A DNA stretch of 64,000 nt, taken from contig JAQBNH010000017.1 in assembly GCA_028288705.1 (NCBI GenBank), positions 1 through 64,000 on the forward strand, in the 5' to 3' direction. The notes under the pieces were generated by a model. It did not search any database and was not told the DNA's origin. It saw only the letters and a list, made by a program, of their open reading frames with translations. The stretch comes from Ferruginibacter sp. (GTDB lineage: Bacteria; Bacteroidota; Bacteroidia; Chitinophagales; Chitinophagaceae). Positions 36,499-46,926 of this stretch are shown here, piece by piece. Each line of letters opens with the position of its first letter. The stretch's first letter is position 1. The position numbers and the translations under genes are program-made.

Positions 36499-39400
36499 AT
36501 GAAAAAGTTTTTTACCCTAGTTTTTATCGCACTTTCTGCAATCATGAGCCAAACTGCCAACGGGCAGGCGAATGTATTGAACCCGGCCGATCCCGATGTA
36601 GTTTTTACTGCTACAAATCAACCGGCGATTCCAACCTGGGGAGTTATGAGTAAGTGGGGGCATACCAGCCGTTTGGCCTGGAACCCATATTCCTACGGGT
36701 ACAAATCATATTATTTTAAAGGAATGGCCTTCAGGCTCAAATTCCCTAAATCATATCAGCACAATATAGCAGACGGTAAAAAATACCCTGCTATCTTTTT
36801 CTTTCATGGCCTTGGAGAACCAGGACCTGTTTATGACAATGAGTTTCATCTGGTTCATGGTGGTCAGTTACATGCCGAGAAAGTAGACGACGGAACTTTT
36901 GACGGATTTTTAGTATATCCACAGAGTCAGGGTGGTTACATGCAAAGCTATTTCCCTGCGTTGCACGACCTCATGGATTCGCTGGTTAAATATGTAAAGC
37001 TGGATATAGATAGGATCAACATAGGTGGACTTTCTTCCGGCGGGCAAGCTTGCTGGGATTTTCCGCAAACAGCTGCCAATGCAAAATACGCAGCCGCAAT
37101 GGAGCCCATTTCGGCTTCCCAATATGAAGATGTCAACTACTTCGCCAGTCATATTACTATCCCTATTTTAGTAGGTAATGGTGGACAGGATGTTGCACCT
37201 TATCCATCTGTTGTTACAGATATCATCAACTCATACCGTAATCTCGGAGGAAATATCAAGCAAAGTTATTTTGAAGACCAGGGCCACGGCGCCTGGAATT
37301 CGTATTGGGCTGATGCCAAGTATTGGCCATTTGTTAATGCTGCGCATAAGGCGAACCCGCTAGTGTATTTCCAACGTGACGCGTTTTGTCCCAACGAATC
37401 CGTAAATGCAAAATTGGGACTGCAGTCCGGATTTGCTGCATACGAGTGGAGCAAAGACGGGGTAACCATCCCCGGTGCCACCTTAAAAGATCTTACCGTT
37501 ACTCAATACGGAACTTATCGCGGCCGTTTTAAAAGGACAGCTACTTCGGCTTGGTCTGACTGGTCACCTGCACCGGTTGTCATCTCACAAAAACAAGCTA
37601 CCGTAACACCGCCTATTGCGATCAACGGAATGTTTACGCATATTCTTCCCGCACCAGATGGGAATACTACTGTGCCTTTAATGGTTCCTGCCAACTATGC
37701 ATCTTACGAATGGCGCAGGATCAGTGACAATACGATTGTGAGTACAACCAGCAAATACAATGCACCTGTTGGACAATATAAAGTGATGGTGACGGAACAA
37801 TACGGTTGTAGCAGTAACTTCTCTGCTCCCTTTGTGGTGATGGCCGCTAACGGTATCAACCTGCCGGATCCTGCAAGTAATTTGAATGCAGTGGCATTGT
37901 CGAATACCGCTGTTCAGTTGGAGTGGGATAATAATCCGACACCAATTAATAACGAAACGGGTTTTGAAGTATATCGCAGTACCACTTCCGGTACAGGATT
38001 TAAACTGATAGCGAAAATTGGTGCTGATGTTATCAGCTACCTTGATCAAAACTTATCTGCTAACACAAGATATTATTATGCTGTGAGAGCCGTAAATAAC
38101 AACGGAGCTTCGGCAGTTAGCAGTGAAATCTCTACAATCACAAAATCTGATGTGGTAGCTCCGACAGCGCCACCAAACCTGCGTGTAACAGTTACGACAA
38201 GAACATCTGTAACACTGGCTTGGGATGACGCGACTGATGATGTAGGAGTATTTAAATACGATGTTTATGTAAATGGGCTGAAGTCTTACAGCACTTCTGC
38301 TACAACCTTTACTGTAAATGGCCTGACAACCTTACAGACTTACGGATTTGTTGTTAAAGCCAGAGATATTACAGGAAACGTGTCGCCCGCAAGCAACCAG
38401 GTGAGTGGCACTGCGGCTTTACAAGGGTTGAATTACAAATACTACCAGGGAAGCTGGAGCGTGTTACCGGATTTCAATGCGCTGATCCCGGTTAAGACGG
38501 GTAATTCTCCAAACGTTGATATTACAGTTCGTAATCAAAATGACAACTTCGCTTTCTTATGGGAAGGTTTCATTAATATTACTGTTGCCGGAACTTATAC
38601 TTTCGAAACGAGTTCTGATGATGGAAGTAAGTTATACATCAATACGCCATATAGCTTTGGTGCTGTACCATTAGTTAACAATGATGGTGCTCACGGAACA
38701 ACATCTAAAACAGGCACTATCACACTTGCAGTTGGCACCTACCCAATTGCAATTACTTTCTTCGAAGCAGGAGGTGGTGAAGTTATGGACGTCTATTATG
38801 CGAATGTTGCCGGTGGGATTGCCCGTCAGAAAATTCCAAATTCAGCATTCACTGATGCGGTGACGATTCCTTTAAGTGCATTACCTGTTCAGCCGTCTTC
38901 GCTGAAAGTAACAGCTTTCTCATATAATAAAGTCAATATTACTTGGGCTGATCAAAGCAGTAACGAAACGGGTTTTGAAGTAGTGCGTTCAACAAGCTTG
39001 CTTGGTTCTTATATCCCTGTTGGTACCGCAGCCGCTAATGCTACAAGCTTTACCGATTCAATTGGTTTAGCTGCCTCTACCATTTATTTTTATAAAGTAC
39101 GCGCTGTCAATAATATGGGACAATCTCCATTTATCAGCGTACTGGAAGGTGCATGGAGTTTCGATAACAATATGAATGATGGCAGTGGTAACGCACGTAA
39201 TCTTACTGCCGGAAGCAGCCCCACTTATAATGCTGCAGATAAAAAAGAAGGTACTCATTCATTGAACCTGAATGGCAGCAATCAATATGCAGACATGGCA
39301 TTCAGCAGCGCAGGTAAGTTCCCGAGCAATGCTTATACAACACGTACCGTTTCTGCCTGGATCAAACCTACGAGTGCGACAATGTTGTTGTCGAATAAAA

Positions 39401-42400
39401 TTATCCTTGATTTAGGCGGGGCAGACAATGGCCTTTCTTTAAGAATCAACGCAAATACGTTACAAGCTGGTATCGCCAGCAACAATGTGCGCAGTACTGC
39501 TATTGTGAACAGCCTTTCTACAACTCCAGGTTGGATCGCTAACGGCTGGAACCATGTTACAATGGTATATAACGTGGACGTTTTGAAACTGTTTATTAAT
39601 GGCATCGAAAAAGTATCTACGCCACTGCCGTTTACTTCAGTGGGAAGTTCTACAAGCCTTTCAAGAATTGGCGCAACAAATTCGGGCAATGCATTTAACT
39701 CATCAACTTCTTCTACCAATTATGGTGGACTGATCGACGATGTAGATATTATTACCGAACCATTGGATGCAAGTGGTATCCTGTCGATGATGACACAGGC
39801 ATATGGTGCTGACACTACCGGCGCATTACCTTCAGTTCCGACTGCAACATCGATCACCAGTGCAGTTGCTCAATCACCTGTTGCAGTCAAACTTACGATT
39901 GCCGACAATTCAAACAACGAAACAGGATTTGAAATATATCGTTCGGTAGCGAATGCTATCAGTTATCGTTTGCTAACGACTGTAGGAGCGAATGCAACTG
40001 CTTCGTTCGTTTATAACGACAATGGCTTGTTCCCGAATACCACTTACTATTATAAGATCAGGGCAATCGGTGTTGGCGGAAATTCTGCCTTCAGTACTGA
40101 TGTTCCTGCAAAAACATTAAACAATATTCCTGTCATTGAAAACGTCAGCAACTTCACGATGCGTTATGACGCCGTGAAAGCACTGGCACTTTCTGCAACA
40201 GATGCTGACGGGGAAGTTTTGACTTTCAGTTTATTGAATCCACTTCCTGGTTTTGCAAATTTTGTGAATACAGGAAACGGTACAGCCAGCCTTAACCTCT
40301 CACCAGCATTCACTGACCAGGGTGTTTACAATTTCTCTGTAGTGATCGCAGATAATAATGGTGGTAAAGACACAACAGCTTTTGCTTTAACGGTAAATGA
40401 AAATTATACGCCGGTTATCACTGCCTTATCCAACATGACAGTTGCAGAAGGAAGCTCTACAATTGTTCCGCTAAACGCAACAGATCAGGATGGCAACGCT
40501 ACATTAACATGGGCAATAAGTGCAGGGCCTTCTTTTGTAACAATTGCAGATGCAGGAAATGGTGCAGGCAGTCTGACTGTAGCTCCGGGTTTCGCTCACG
40601 CAGGAGTTTACACGGTAAAAGTTATCGCTAACGATGGCGCCGGTGGCAGCGAGTTTGCAACATTTAATATTACAGTCACGGATGTAGTTCCACCTGTTGA
40701 AAGGATCTACATGAGCATGAAATACAACAGTGCCAATCCTCCGGCACCATGGAACACGATTGCCACTGTGAATACAAATAACCTGGTAAATTCAGACGGA
40801 CAAACAACGAACGTCGGAATCCAGTTTCTAAATACAAACTGGAACGCGGGCGATGCCGGTGCAGTTACTTATAACAACTCGGGAGTTTATCCTGATGCGG
40901 TGATCAAAGATTATTTCTGGTTCGGTGTTTACGGTGCGCCGGAAACAGTTGACTTTAATTTGAAAGGCCTCACTGTCGGTTCCAAATACAACGTTACATT
41001 GTTTGGTAGCAGTGCCTGGACAGGTCTTGGCAATAACGGAACAACGGTGTACACGATTAACGGTGTTGCGAAACCACTTTATGTAGATAACAACAAAACA
41101 AATACGGTAACCTTTAACGGTATTGTTGCAGATGCTTCAGGTAACATCACCGTGAACATGAGCAAGGGTGCAGCTACGCCTTACGGTATGGTGAATGCAG
41201 TTGTTCTGGAAAAACCATTTGATGACGGTACTGCACCTGTTCTTCCAACGAACTTTGCAGGAGCTGCATTGAGCAACGGTACGATCAAACTAAGCTGGAC
41301 AGATGTTGCCTACAACGAGAGCAATTATTTTGTTTCCCGCGCAACAAATCCTGCAGGCCCGTTCACTGTGCTGAATCCGGTTGGAGCAAATGCAAACGAC
41401 TCAACTTATGTTGACAATACGGTGCTGAGCAGTGTAAACTATTACTACAAATTAGCTGCTACCAATTCGGTGGGAACTTCAGGATTTACGAATGTTGTCA
41501 GCGTGACCTCTACTAATAAAGCGCCAATCCTGGGTGCGATCACAGATGTAATTGCTAAAGGCGGTGCTACAACAACAGTTGGAATCAGTTCTACCGACGA
41601 TGTGGGAGATATCCTTACAACAACTGTTACTAATTTGCCGGCATTCGCTGTGTATCAAAACACAGGTAACGGAACCGGAAATATCATCTTTACACCAACG
41701 GTGAATGATTTGGGCGTATACGCAAACATCCTTGTTAAGGTTACCGACAATGCCGGTGCAAGTTCAAGTAAATTATTCAATGTAACAGTAACGGACAGCA
41801 GCTTAAGAACAACGTACCTGAACTTCGGTCCGGAAGGCGTTCCTGCACAGGCGGCACCATGGAATAACTTCCTGGGTTATCCGTTCGCAGGTTACAATTA
41901 CAACAACATCAAAGATGATGCGAACGTTACAACCACTTATGGTTTCAAATTCCTCGATCAGTGGAATGGTGGTTTAAGTATCGGTATGACTACAGGAAAT
42001 AACTCTGGCGTGTTCCCGGATAATGTTATGAAGACCAGCTTCAACACCTACACAAATGGCAATCACATTATCGAGTTCAATGGCCTGAATCCTGCTAAAC
42101 TTTACAGCATCGGTTTCCTTACGAATTTCCACGCCGGAAACGCAGCAGTTGTCACGTTCACGAACGGAAGCCAGGTGGTTACTGTTGATGGTAAGTACAA
42201 TACAAATGTGCTGGCTAACCTGAATGGTCTTAGTCCGAATGCGTCAGGGGTGATCCAGGTTACGATTAACAAACTCGCAGCTAATTATATTCTCTGCCTG
42301 AATGGTGTTGTAATTCGCGAATACAATAGCGCAACCCCGGTTGTTCGTCCTGCAGACCTTTTTGCAGAAACGATCCTGGAAACAGATAAGATCAAATTAA

Positions 42401-43572
42401 CATGGGGCGACAGGAGCAACAATGAAACCGGATTCGAAATCTGGCAGTCTTCCACTTCAGCGACTTCAGGCTTCGCATTGGTTACAACTACGGCAGCAAA
42501 CGTGACAACCTACACGAATACCGGCCTTACATCTAATGCACGCTACTGGTATAAAGTGTTAGCCGTAAAAGGCGCAACCAAAAGTGCTTATTCGAACGTG
42601 GCTACTGCTGTGTTGGCTGCTAAACTGATACTGATTAACCTGAACGTGAATGCAGCACAGGCGGCACCGTCACCCTGGAACAGCACAAGTTCTCCTTCCA
42701 CACAAGGAGCAACTTTCCCTAATCTCATTAATACCGGCCTCGTTAATACCGGCTACGAAATGACGATTACTAAAGAGTTTAATGGAGCAGGTTTCGCAGG
42801 ATTATCCGGAACAGGAATCTTCCCGTCAAACGTAATGGTTAGTAATTACTGGTCAGATGCGGGTCAAACTTCACAGGTGAAATTCAAAAACCTTGATCTG
42901 AGTAAGAAATATCGGATCGGTTGTTTTGGTAGCAATACCAATGTGAACTACACGATCGGGCACTATAGCTGTAATGGCAAAACGGTTGAATTAAACAGTT
43001 ATTACAATGACTCAAAAGTTGTTTACCTGGATAAACTCACGCCGAATAGTGATGGTGAATTGGTACTGGATGTGAAAACTGCATCTGGCGCGCCCTACAC
43101 GTTTACCGGTGCATTCACGATTGAATACTTTGATGATAACAGTGCTGATGAGCCAATCGTTAATACCCTTTATCCAAATGGTGTTCCTGCAGCTCCGCCA
43201 ATTGCAGGTCGCGGAATACTAAGCCCTGACGTTACAGCAGTCACAACTCAGAACGCATTGGGTAATATTAAGCCTGCAACGCCTGTTATTACCGAAGAGA
43301 TTACAAAAAATATCAAGGTCTTCCCGAATCCTTTCACAAACAGGATCCAGGTTGAACTGGAAAACATGAAAGCCACTGCGGTAACCATTATGTTATATGA
43401 CATCAACGGAAAACTTATTTTCAAAAGCAATGGAATCAATGCGATGAAAGGAAGAAACGTTGTATCAGCAGAACTTCCTGTTGGGATTTCAATTGCCCCA
43501 GGTAGTTATGTGATCAATATTTTGATCGATGGCAAAATGAGTAAATCAGTGAAACTGATAAAAGTCAACTAG
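36499..43572 (+). CDS. Giant T9SS-secreted alpha/beta-hydrolase with FN3, PA14, LamG and repeat modules (hydrolase 2)
   Basis: 2357 residues with a signal peptide (~1-23, ending N-G-Q). Approximate layout: alpha/beta-hydrolase 70-290 (G-L-S-S-G-G-Q with Ser179, Asp231, His263 in D-Q-G-H-G-A-W); Ig-like ~290-450; FN3 454-551 and 552-640; PA14 642-787; FN3 794-880; LamG-like 880-1107; FN3 1110-1207; two cadherin/Ig-like domains 1209-1394; an unrecognised ~170-aa module at ~1403-1573, repeated at ~1771-1943 and ~2043-2213, separated by FN3 and Ig-like domains; T9SS type A sorting domain ~2271-2357 (V-F-P-N-P-F, G-S-Y-V-I-N-I). The binding modules suggest a cell-surface enzyme or adhesin that contacts glycans. 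It ends at a terminator. Confidence 0.8.
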   Translation: MKKFFTLVFIALSAIMSQTANGQANVLNPADPDVVFTATNQPAIPTWGVMSKWGHTSRLAWNPYSYGYKSYYFKGMAFRLKFPKSYQHNIADGKKYPAIFFFHGLGEPGPVYDNEFHLVHGGQLHAEKVDDGTFDGFLVYPQSQGGYMQSYFPALHDLMDSLVKYVKLDIDRINIGGLSSGGQACWDFPQTAANAKYAAAMEPISASQYEDVNYFASHITIPILVGNGGQDVAPYPSVVTDIINSYRNLGGNIKQSYFEDQGHGAWNSYWADAKYWPFVNAAHKANPLVYFQRDAFCPNESVNAKLGLQSGFAAYEWSKDGVTIPGATLKDLTVTQYGTYRGRFKRTATSAWSDWSPAPVVISQKQATVTPPIAINGMFTHILPAPDGNTTVPLMVPANYASYEWRRISDNTIVSTTSKYNAPVGQYKVMVTEQYGCSSNFSAPFVVMAANGINLPDPASNLNAVALSNTAVQLEWDNNPTPINNETGFEVYRSTTSGTGFKLIAKIGADVISYLDQNLSANTRYYYAVRAVNNNGASAVSSEISTITKSDVVAPTAPPNLRVTVTTRTSVTLAWDDATDDVGVFKYDVYVNGLKSYSTSATTFTVNGLTTLQTYGFVVKARDITGNVSPASNQVSGTAALQGLNYKYYQGSWSVLPDFNALIPVKTGNSPNVDITVRNQNDNFAFLWEGFINITVAGTYTFETSSDDGSKLYINTPYSFGAVPLVNNDGAHGTTSKTGTITLAVGTYPIAITFFEAGGGEVMDVYYANVAGGIARQKIPNSAFTDAVTIPLSALPVQPSSLKVTAFSYNKVNITWADQSSNETGFEVVRSTSLLGSYIPVGTAAANATSFTDSIGLAASTIYFYKVRAVNNMGQSPFISVLEGAWSFDNNMNDGSGNARNLTAGSSPTYNAADKKEGTHSLNLNGSNQYADMAFSSAGKFPSNAYTTRTVSAWIKPTSATMLLSNKIILDLGGADNGLSLRINANTLQAGIASNNVRSTAIVNSLSTTPGWIANGWNHVTMVYNVDVLKLFINGIEKVSTPLPFTSVGSSTSLSRIGATNSGNAFNSSTSSTNYGGLIDDVDIITEPLDASGILSMMTQAYGADTTGALPSVPTATSITSAVAQSPVAVKLTIADNSNNETGFEIYRSVANAISYRLLTTVGANATASFVYNDNGLFPNTTYYYKIRAIGVGGNSAFSTDVPAKTLNNIPVIENVSNFTMRYDAVKALALSATDADGEVLTFSLLNPLPGFANFVNTGNGTASLNLSPAFTDQGVYNFSVVIADNNGGKDTTAFALTVNENYTPVITALSNMTVAEGSSTIVPLNATDQDGNATLTWAISAGPSFVTIADAGNGAGSLTVAPGFAHAGVYTVKVIANDGAGGSEFATFNITVTDVVPPVERIYMSMKYNSANPPAPWNTIATVNTNNLVNSDGQTTNVGIQFLNTNWNAGDAGAVTYNNSGVYPDAVIKDYFWFGVYGAPETVDFNLKGLTVGSKYNVTLFGSSAWTGLGNNGTTVYTINGVAKPLYVDNNKTNTVTFNGIVADASGNITVNMSKGAATPYGMVNAVVLEKPFDDGTAPVLPTNFAGAALSNGTIKLSWTDVAYNESNYFVSRATNPAGPFTVLNPVGANANDSTYVDNTVLSSVNYYYKLAATNSVGTSGFTNVVSVTSTNKAPILGAITDVIAKGGATTTVGISSTDDVGDILTTTVTNLPAFAVYQNTGNGTGNIIFTPTVNDLGVYANILVKVTDNAGASSSKLFNVTVTDSSLRTTYLNFGPEGVPAQAAPWNNFLGYPFAGYNYNNIKDDANVTTTYGFKFLDQWNGGLSIGMTTGNNSGVFPDNVMKTSFNTYTNGNHIIEFNGLNPAKLYSIGFLTNFHAGNAAVVTFTNGSQVVTVDGKYNTNVLANLNGLSPNASGVIQVTINKLAANYILCLNGVVIREYNSATPVVRPADLFAETILETDKIKLTWGDRSNNETGFEIWQSSTSATSGFALVTTTAANVTTYTNTGLTSNARYWYKVLAVKGATKSAYSNVATAVLAAKLILINLNVNAAQAAPSPWNSTSSPSTQGATFPNLINTGLVNTGYEMTITKEFNGAGFAGLSGTGIFPSNVMVSNYWSDAGQTSQVKFKNLDLSKKYRIGCFGSNTNVNYTIGHYSCNGKTVELNSYYNDSKVVYLDKLTPNSDGELVLDVKTASGAPYTFTGAFTIEYFDDNSADEPIVNTLYPNGVPAAPPIAGRGILSPDVTAVTTQNALGNIKPATPVITEEITKNIKVFPNPFTNRIQVELENMKATAVTIMLYDINGKLIFKSNGINAMKGRNVVSAELPVGISIAPGSYVINILIDGKMSKSVKLIKVN

Positions 43573-43592
43573 AAAAACCTCACTTTAAAACG

Positions 43593-43628
43593 AAAAAATC
43601 TGGTATTTTTAAAATACCAGATTTTTTT
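43593..43628 (+). terminator. Rho-independent terminator after hydrolase 2
   Basis: A long AT-rich inverted repeat (around AATCTGGTATT and AATACCAGATT, with flanking A and T runs) starts 21 bp after the stop codon and ends in eight T residues. Confidence 0.85.
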
Positions 43629-43697
43629 TCAACAGGAAGTTGAGAAAACCTGAGCTTAACCTTACTTCTGAATTCTTTAAATACGTAATGTCTTGTT

Positions 43698-44549
43698 ATG
43701 AACATTTTAAGAAACCCTGCATGGATAAAGGCTTTTGAATACCCGTATGAAAAATATGATCAGATTCCTGAGAGTGTCTTTACTGATATCAACTCCAGGC
43801 TCGATAAAATGCAGTCTGACAATCCCGTAGCCAGTATCGTTGTCACCGCCTGGAACGAAGAGGTCGACATTCTCCGCACCGTCGGTAGTTTATCCCGAAC
43901 AAAAACAACAGTTCCAATCGAAATCATTGTAGTTAATAATAATTCCACTGATAGAACGCAGGAAACCCTCGACAAACTTCATATCCGCAATTTCTTCCAG
44001 CCGATACAAGGCTGGGGACCCGGCCGCCAGATGGGGATGGAGCATGCCCGGGGGAAATATATTTTACTCGCCGATTCTGATTGTATTTACCCGGATTGTT
44101 GGGTAGATAATCTGGTAAAAGCTTTGGAAACCCCTGGCGTAGTGTCTGTTTATGGGCGATATTCTTTTATCAGCGAACCAGGATTTTCGCGCTGGCAGTT
44201 GTCAATCCTGGAAACTTTTAAAGATGCAATTGCCGAGGTTCGGCAGCTCAACAGGCCTTTCCTGAATTCATATGGCATGAGCATGGGTTTCGTAAAAGAA
44301 TTTGGCCTGAAAGAAGGTTTTTACATGAATAAGAATCATGGAGAAGACGGACGCATGTGTTATGACCTGATGAAGTATGGTAAAGTAAAACCTGTGCGTT
44401 CACGCAAAGGCCGGGTTTGGACTGGAGTACGAACCCTTAAAAAGAGCGGTAGCTTTTCAAAAGTGATGAGTACCAGGATCAAAAAAGAACTCAGTCGTTT
44501 CTCTGAATATTTTCACAAACGCATGCGCTACCACCTACCGAAAGATTAG
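43698..44549 (+). CDS. GT2 family glycosyltransferase
   Basis: 283 residues. GT-A signature: S-I-V-V-T-A-W-N-E-E (46-55), V-V-N-N-N-S-T-D-R-T, G-P-G-R-Q-M-G-M and L-A-D-S-D (the D-x-D motif). No membrane segment is obvious and the C-terminus is strongly basic (K-K-S-G-S-F-S-K... R-I-K-K-E), which may hold it at the membrane surface. It lies alone between the terminator of the giant gene and the promoter of the export operon. Confidence 0.85.
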   Translation: MNILRNPAWIKAFEYPYEKYDQIPESVFTDINSRLDKMQSDNPVASIVVTAWNEEVDILRTVGSLSRTKTTVPIEIIVVNNNSTDRTQETLDKLHIRNFFQPIQGWGPGRQMGMEHARGKYILLADSDCIYPDCWVDNLVKALETPGVVSVYGRYSFISEPGFSRWQLSILETFKDAIAEVRQLNRPFLNSYGMSMGFVKEFGLKEGFYMNKNHGEDGRMCYDLMKYGKVKPVRSRKGRVWTGVRTLKKSGSFSKVMSTRIKKELSRFSEYFHKRMRYHLPKD

Positions 44550-44587
44550 TTCAGGAGATTTATATAACTGTTAAAGAACATAGGCGG

Positions 44588-44619
44588 TTGATGAGTAAAG
44601 GTTAACTTATCTACATTTG
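44588..44619 (+). promoter_or_regulatory. Putative promoter of the export operon (TTG-N21-TACATTTG)
   Basis: A TTG at 44588-44590 is followed after 21 bp by TACATTTG (44612-44619), an exact match to the Bacteroidota TAnnTTTG -7 box with spacing in the normal 17-23 range. Initiation near 44626 would give a ~70-nt leader to the Wzz-like gene. Confidence 0.65.
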
Positions 44620-44697
44620 CAATCACCAGAACAATAGATCCATCCTCCGCGATCAACCACGCGCTTACCCGCTTAACAACCAAAAATAATTTTCAAA

Positions 44698-46911
44698 ATG
44701 GATTTAGTTTATTTTTTTAAAGTCTTATTTCGCCGGAAATGGATCATCATCGGACTGTCTGCTCTCGCAGTTATTGCAGCGTTCGTTTTCCTGATGTTTA
44801 AGAAGCCCCTGTTCGTGTCCCAGGCACAATATTCTACCGGATTTACCGCGGAAAAAGTGCGTTTGATCGATGGTACTTCTGCCATTGACCTGTTCACAGC
44901 AGATGTCAAATTCAATAATGCGATTGAAACATTCAAATCTCCCAAAGTAGTCAGCATTATGGCCTATAAACTGATGCTGCACGATATGGACAATCCTGCA
45001 AAAGCCTATCGCCCGCTGTCTAAAAAACAGATGGAATCTGGTATCTATAAATTGGTACCCAAGGAAACAGCCAAACGTGTTCTCATAGACAAGATAAACA
45101 AGAATGAATTGTTGCGCTCCGACGTAGAGGGCGAGATAAACATCATCGAATATGTAAAGTTATATCGCTACGATTATGAATCGATCCTGGAATTTATGAC
45201 GATCGAGCGTGTTGGAAGAACAGATTACCTGGATATCATTTTCCGCTCCGAAAATCCTTTGCTTTCCTCTCTTGTGGTAAATAATATGGGCCAGGAATTC
45301 TTAAATTATTATAAAAATTTAACCTCGCAGCGAACAGAAGAAAATGCTGAAGGCATTAAAAAAATGGTGACTGCCCAGCAGTCTAAAGTAGATAGCCTTG
45401 GCGAAAATTTGTTTAAAGCGAAACAGAGCCAGGGTAGTATTGATCCTGTCAGCTTAAGCACCAGCGCGATGGAAACGGTGAAGGAATTAGAAACGAAGCT
45501 GGCCGAAGAAAAAAGTAAAGAGAATGAACATGCCAACCGCAAGCAATATTTGGAAGAACGTTTGAAAACATTAACCGGTGGAGCGGCAACTACAACAGCG
45601 GCGCCATCAAATAATAAAGAAGAAATTTTACGCCTGACTAATAAACGCAATGACCTACAGGCAGAACTGGCCAGGAAAGGCGGTTCTGACGCAGACCTCG
45701 AAAAACAAATTGCAGATTTACGTGGCCAAATCAACGCCAAAATTAGCAGCGGGGGGTCTTCACGGCCAAAATCAAATGCAAAAGATATTGACGACCTCAC
45801 ATCAAAAATTGCAGAAGAGAATGCGATGTTGAATGCAGCGCGTTCCACAATTGAGGATTATAATTCAAGGATCAGGAAGTACACAGGACTCAGCAATAAA
45901 GCGTCAGCGGGTTCAGATGTAAAAATTGATGCGATCAAATCTCAGCTTGATATTGAAAATAAACAGTTAGGATCGGTTATCGAAAAATATACACAGGCAG
46001 AAGGGCTTGTGAAAGATGATCCAACAACAAACTTCATTCAGACGAGGATTGGCCAGCCAGCCATTGATCCTGAATCCAAAAAGACCATGCTGACGATGTT
46101 ATTGTCGGGCATGTCAATGCTATTTCTTTCATCAGTGATCTTTCTTTTCCTGGAGATATTTGATCCTACATTGAAGACACCCACCATCTTCAGGAAGCAC
46201 CTGAAAATGAAACTGGCTGCAGTGTTGAATCATCTTCCATTGAAAAAACAAAATGTAACAGACATTGTCATCAATGAAAATGATGGGAAGAAATTCAAAA
46301 AAGAAAATATTTTCAAGAACAATATCCGCAAATTAAGACACCAGGTCACCAACAGCGGGCAGCAAGTGTTCCTCATCACAAGTACACAAAAAGCAACAGG
46401 CAAAACGACTGTCGTGGAAGCATTGGCAGCAAGTTTACTTTTGAGCAAAAAGAAAGTGTTGCTTATCGATTTAAATTTCGGGCACAACTCGCTCACAGCA
46501 AAATATTCTCCTGAGGTCATGATCCAGGATATCGCTGAAAATGCAGATATTGATTCAGCTTTCACAGCAGGTAAGTTATGGACGCCAACCAGCACGGAAG
46601 GTCTGGCGCTTATCGGTTGTAAAGAAGGAAGTTTTACGCCTTCTGAAGCACTGTATAATTTAGATATGACTGCCCTGCTGGAAAAAGTGAAGGCGTCTTT
46701 TGATTATATTTTTATTGAAGCTGCCGCGCTTAATGATTTTGCAGACAGCAAAGAAATTTCGCGTTATGCAGAAGGCGTGTTCCCGGTGTTCTCGGCAGCT
46801 TCTTCTATCTCACATGCAGATGATGAGTCGCTGAAATTCCTTACCGAGTTGGGTGCAAAAAACCAAGGGGCAGTGCTTAATGATGTGCTGACCGAAAACA
46901 TCAATTTCTGA
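44698..46911 (+). CDS. Wzz/GumC-type polysaccharide co-polymerase fused to a degenerate BY-kinase-like domain
   Basis: 737 residues. A membrane helix (~14-34), a Wzz domain, a long periplasmic coiled-coil region (~215-440, rich in Glu/Lys/Gln), a second membrane helix (~462-485), then a cytoplasmic ATPase-like domain (~540-737). Walker A is T-G-K-T-T (Lys569). The A' motif reads L-L-I-D-L-N-F (Asp591, Asn593 instead of the second Asp) and Walker B is D-Y-I-F-I-E (Glu674 instead of Asp). There is no C-terminal Tyr cluster (ends N-I-N-F). It should regulate chain length and export of the polymer, probably without normal tyrosine kinase activity. First gene of the export operon. Confidence 0.85.
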   Translation: MDLVYFFKVLFRRKWIIIGLSALAVIAAFVFLMFKKPLFVSQAQYSTGFTAEKVRLIDGTSAIDLFTADVKFNNAIETFKSPKVVSIMAYKLMLHDMDNPAKAYRPLSKKQMESGIYKLVPKETAKRVLIDKINKNELLRSDVEGEINIIEYVKLYRYDYESILEFMTIERVGRTDYLDIIFRSENPLLSSLVVNNMGQEFLNYYKNLTSQRTEENAEGIKKMVTAQQSKVDSLGENLFKAKQSQGSIDPVSLSTSAMETVKELETKLAEEKSKENEHANRKQYLEERLKTLTGGAATTTAAPSNNKEEILRLTNKRNDLQAELARKGGSDADLEKQIADLRGQINAKISSGGSSRPKSNAKDIDDLTSKIAEENAMLNAARSTIEDYNSRIRKYTGLSNKASAGSDVKIDAIKSQLDIENKQLGSVIEKYTQAEGLVKDDPTTNFIQTRIGQPAIDPESKKTMLTMLLSGMSMLFLSSVIFLFLEIFDPTLKTPTIFRKHLKMKLAAVLNHLPLKKQNVTDIVINENDGKKFKKENIFKNNIRKLRHQVTNSGQQVFLITSTQKATGKTTVVEALAASLLLSKKKVLLIDLNFGHNSLTAKYSPEVMIQDIAENADIDSAFTAGKLWTPTSTEGLALIGCKEGSFTPSEALYNLDMTALLEKVKASFDYIFIEAAALNDFADSKEISRYAEGVFPVFSAASSISHADDESLKFLTELGAKNQGAVLNDVLTENINF

Positions 46912-46926
46912 TAAACCGTTTTGTAC

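Noticed and set aside
36420-36653. Forward ORF upstream of giant hydrolase 2
   Set aside because: It overlaps the signal peptide region of the giant gene in another frame and shows no motifs.
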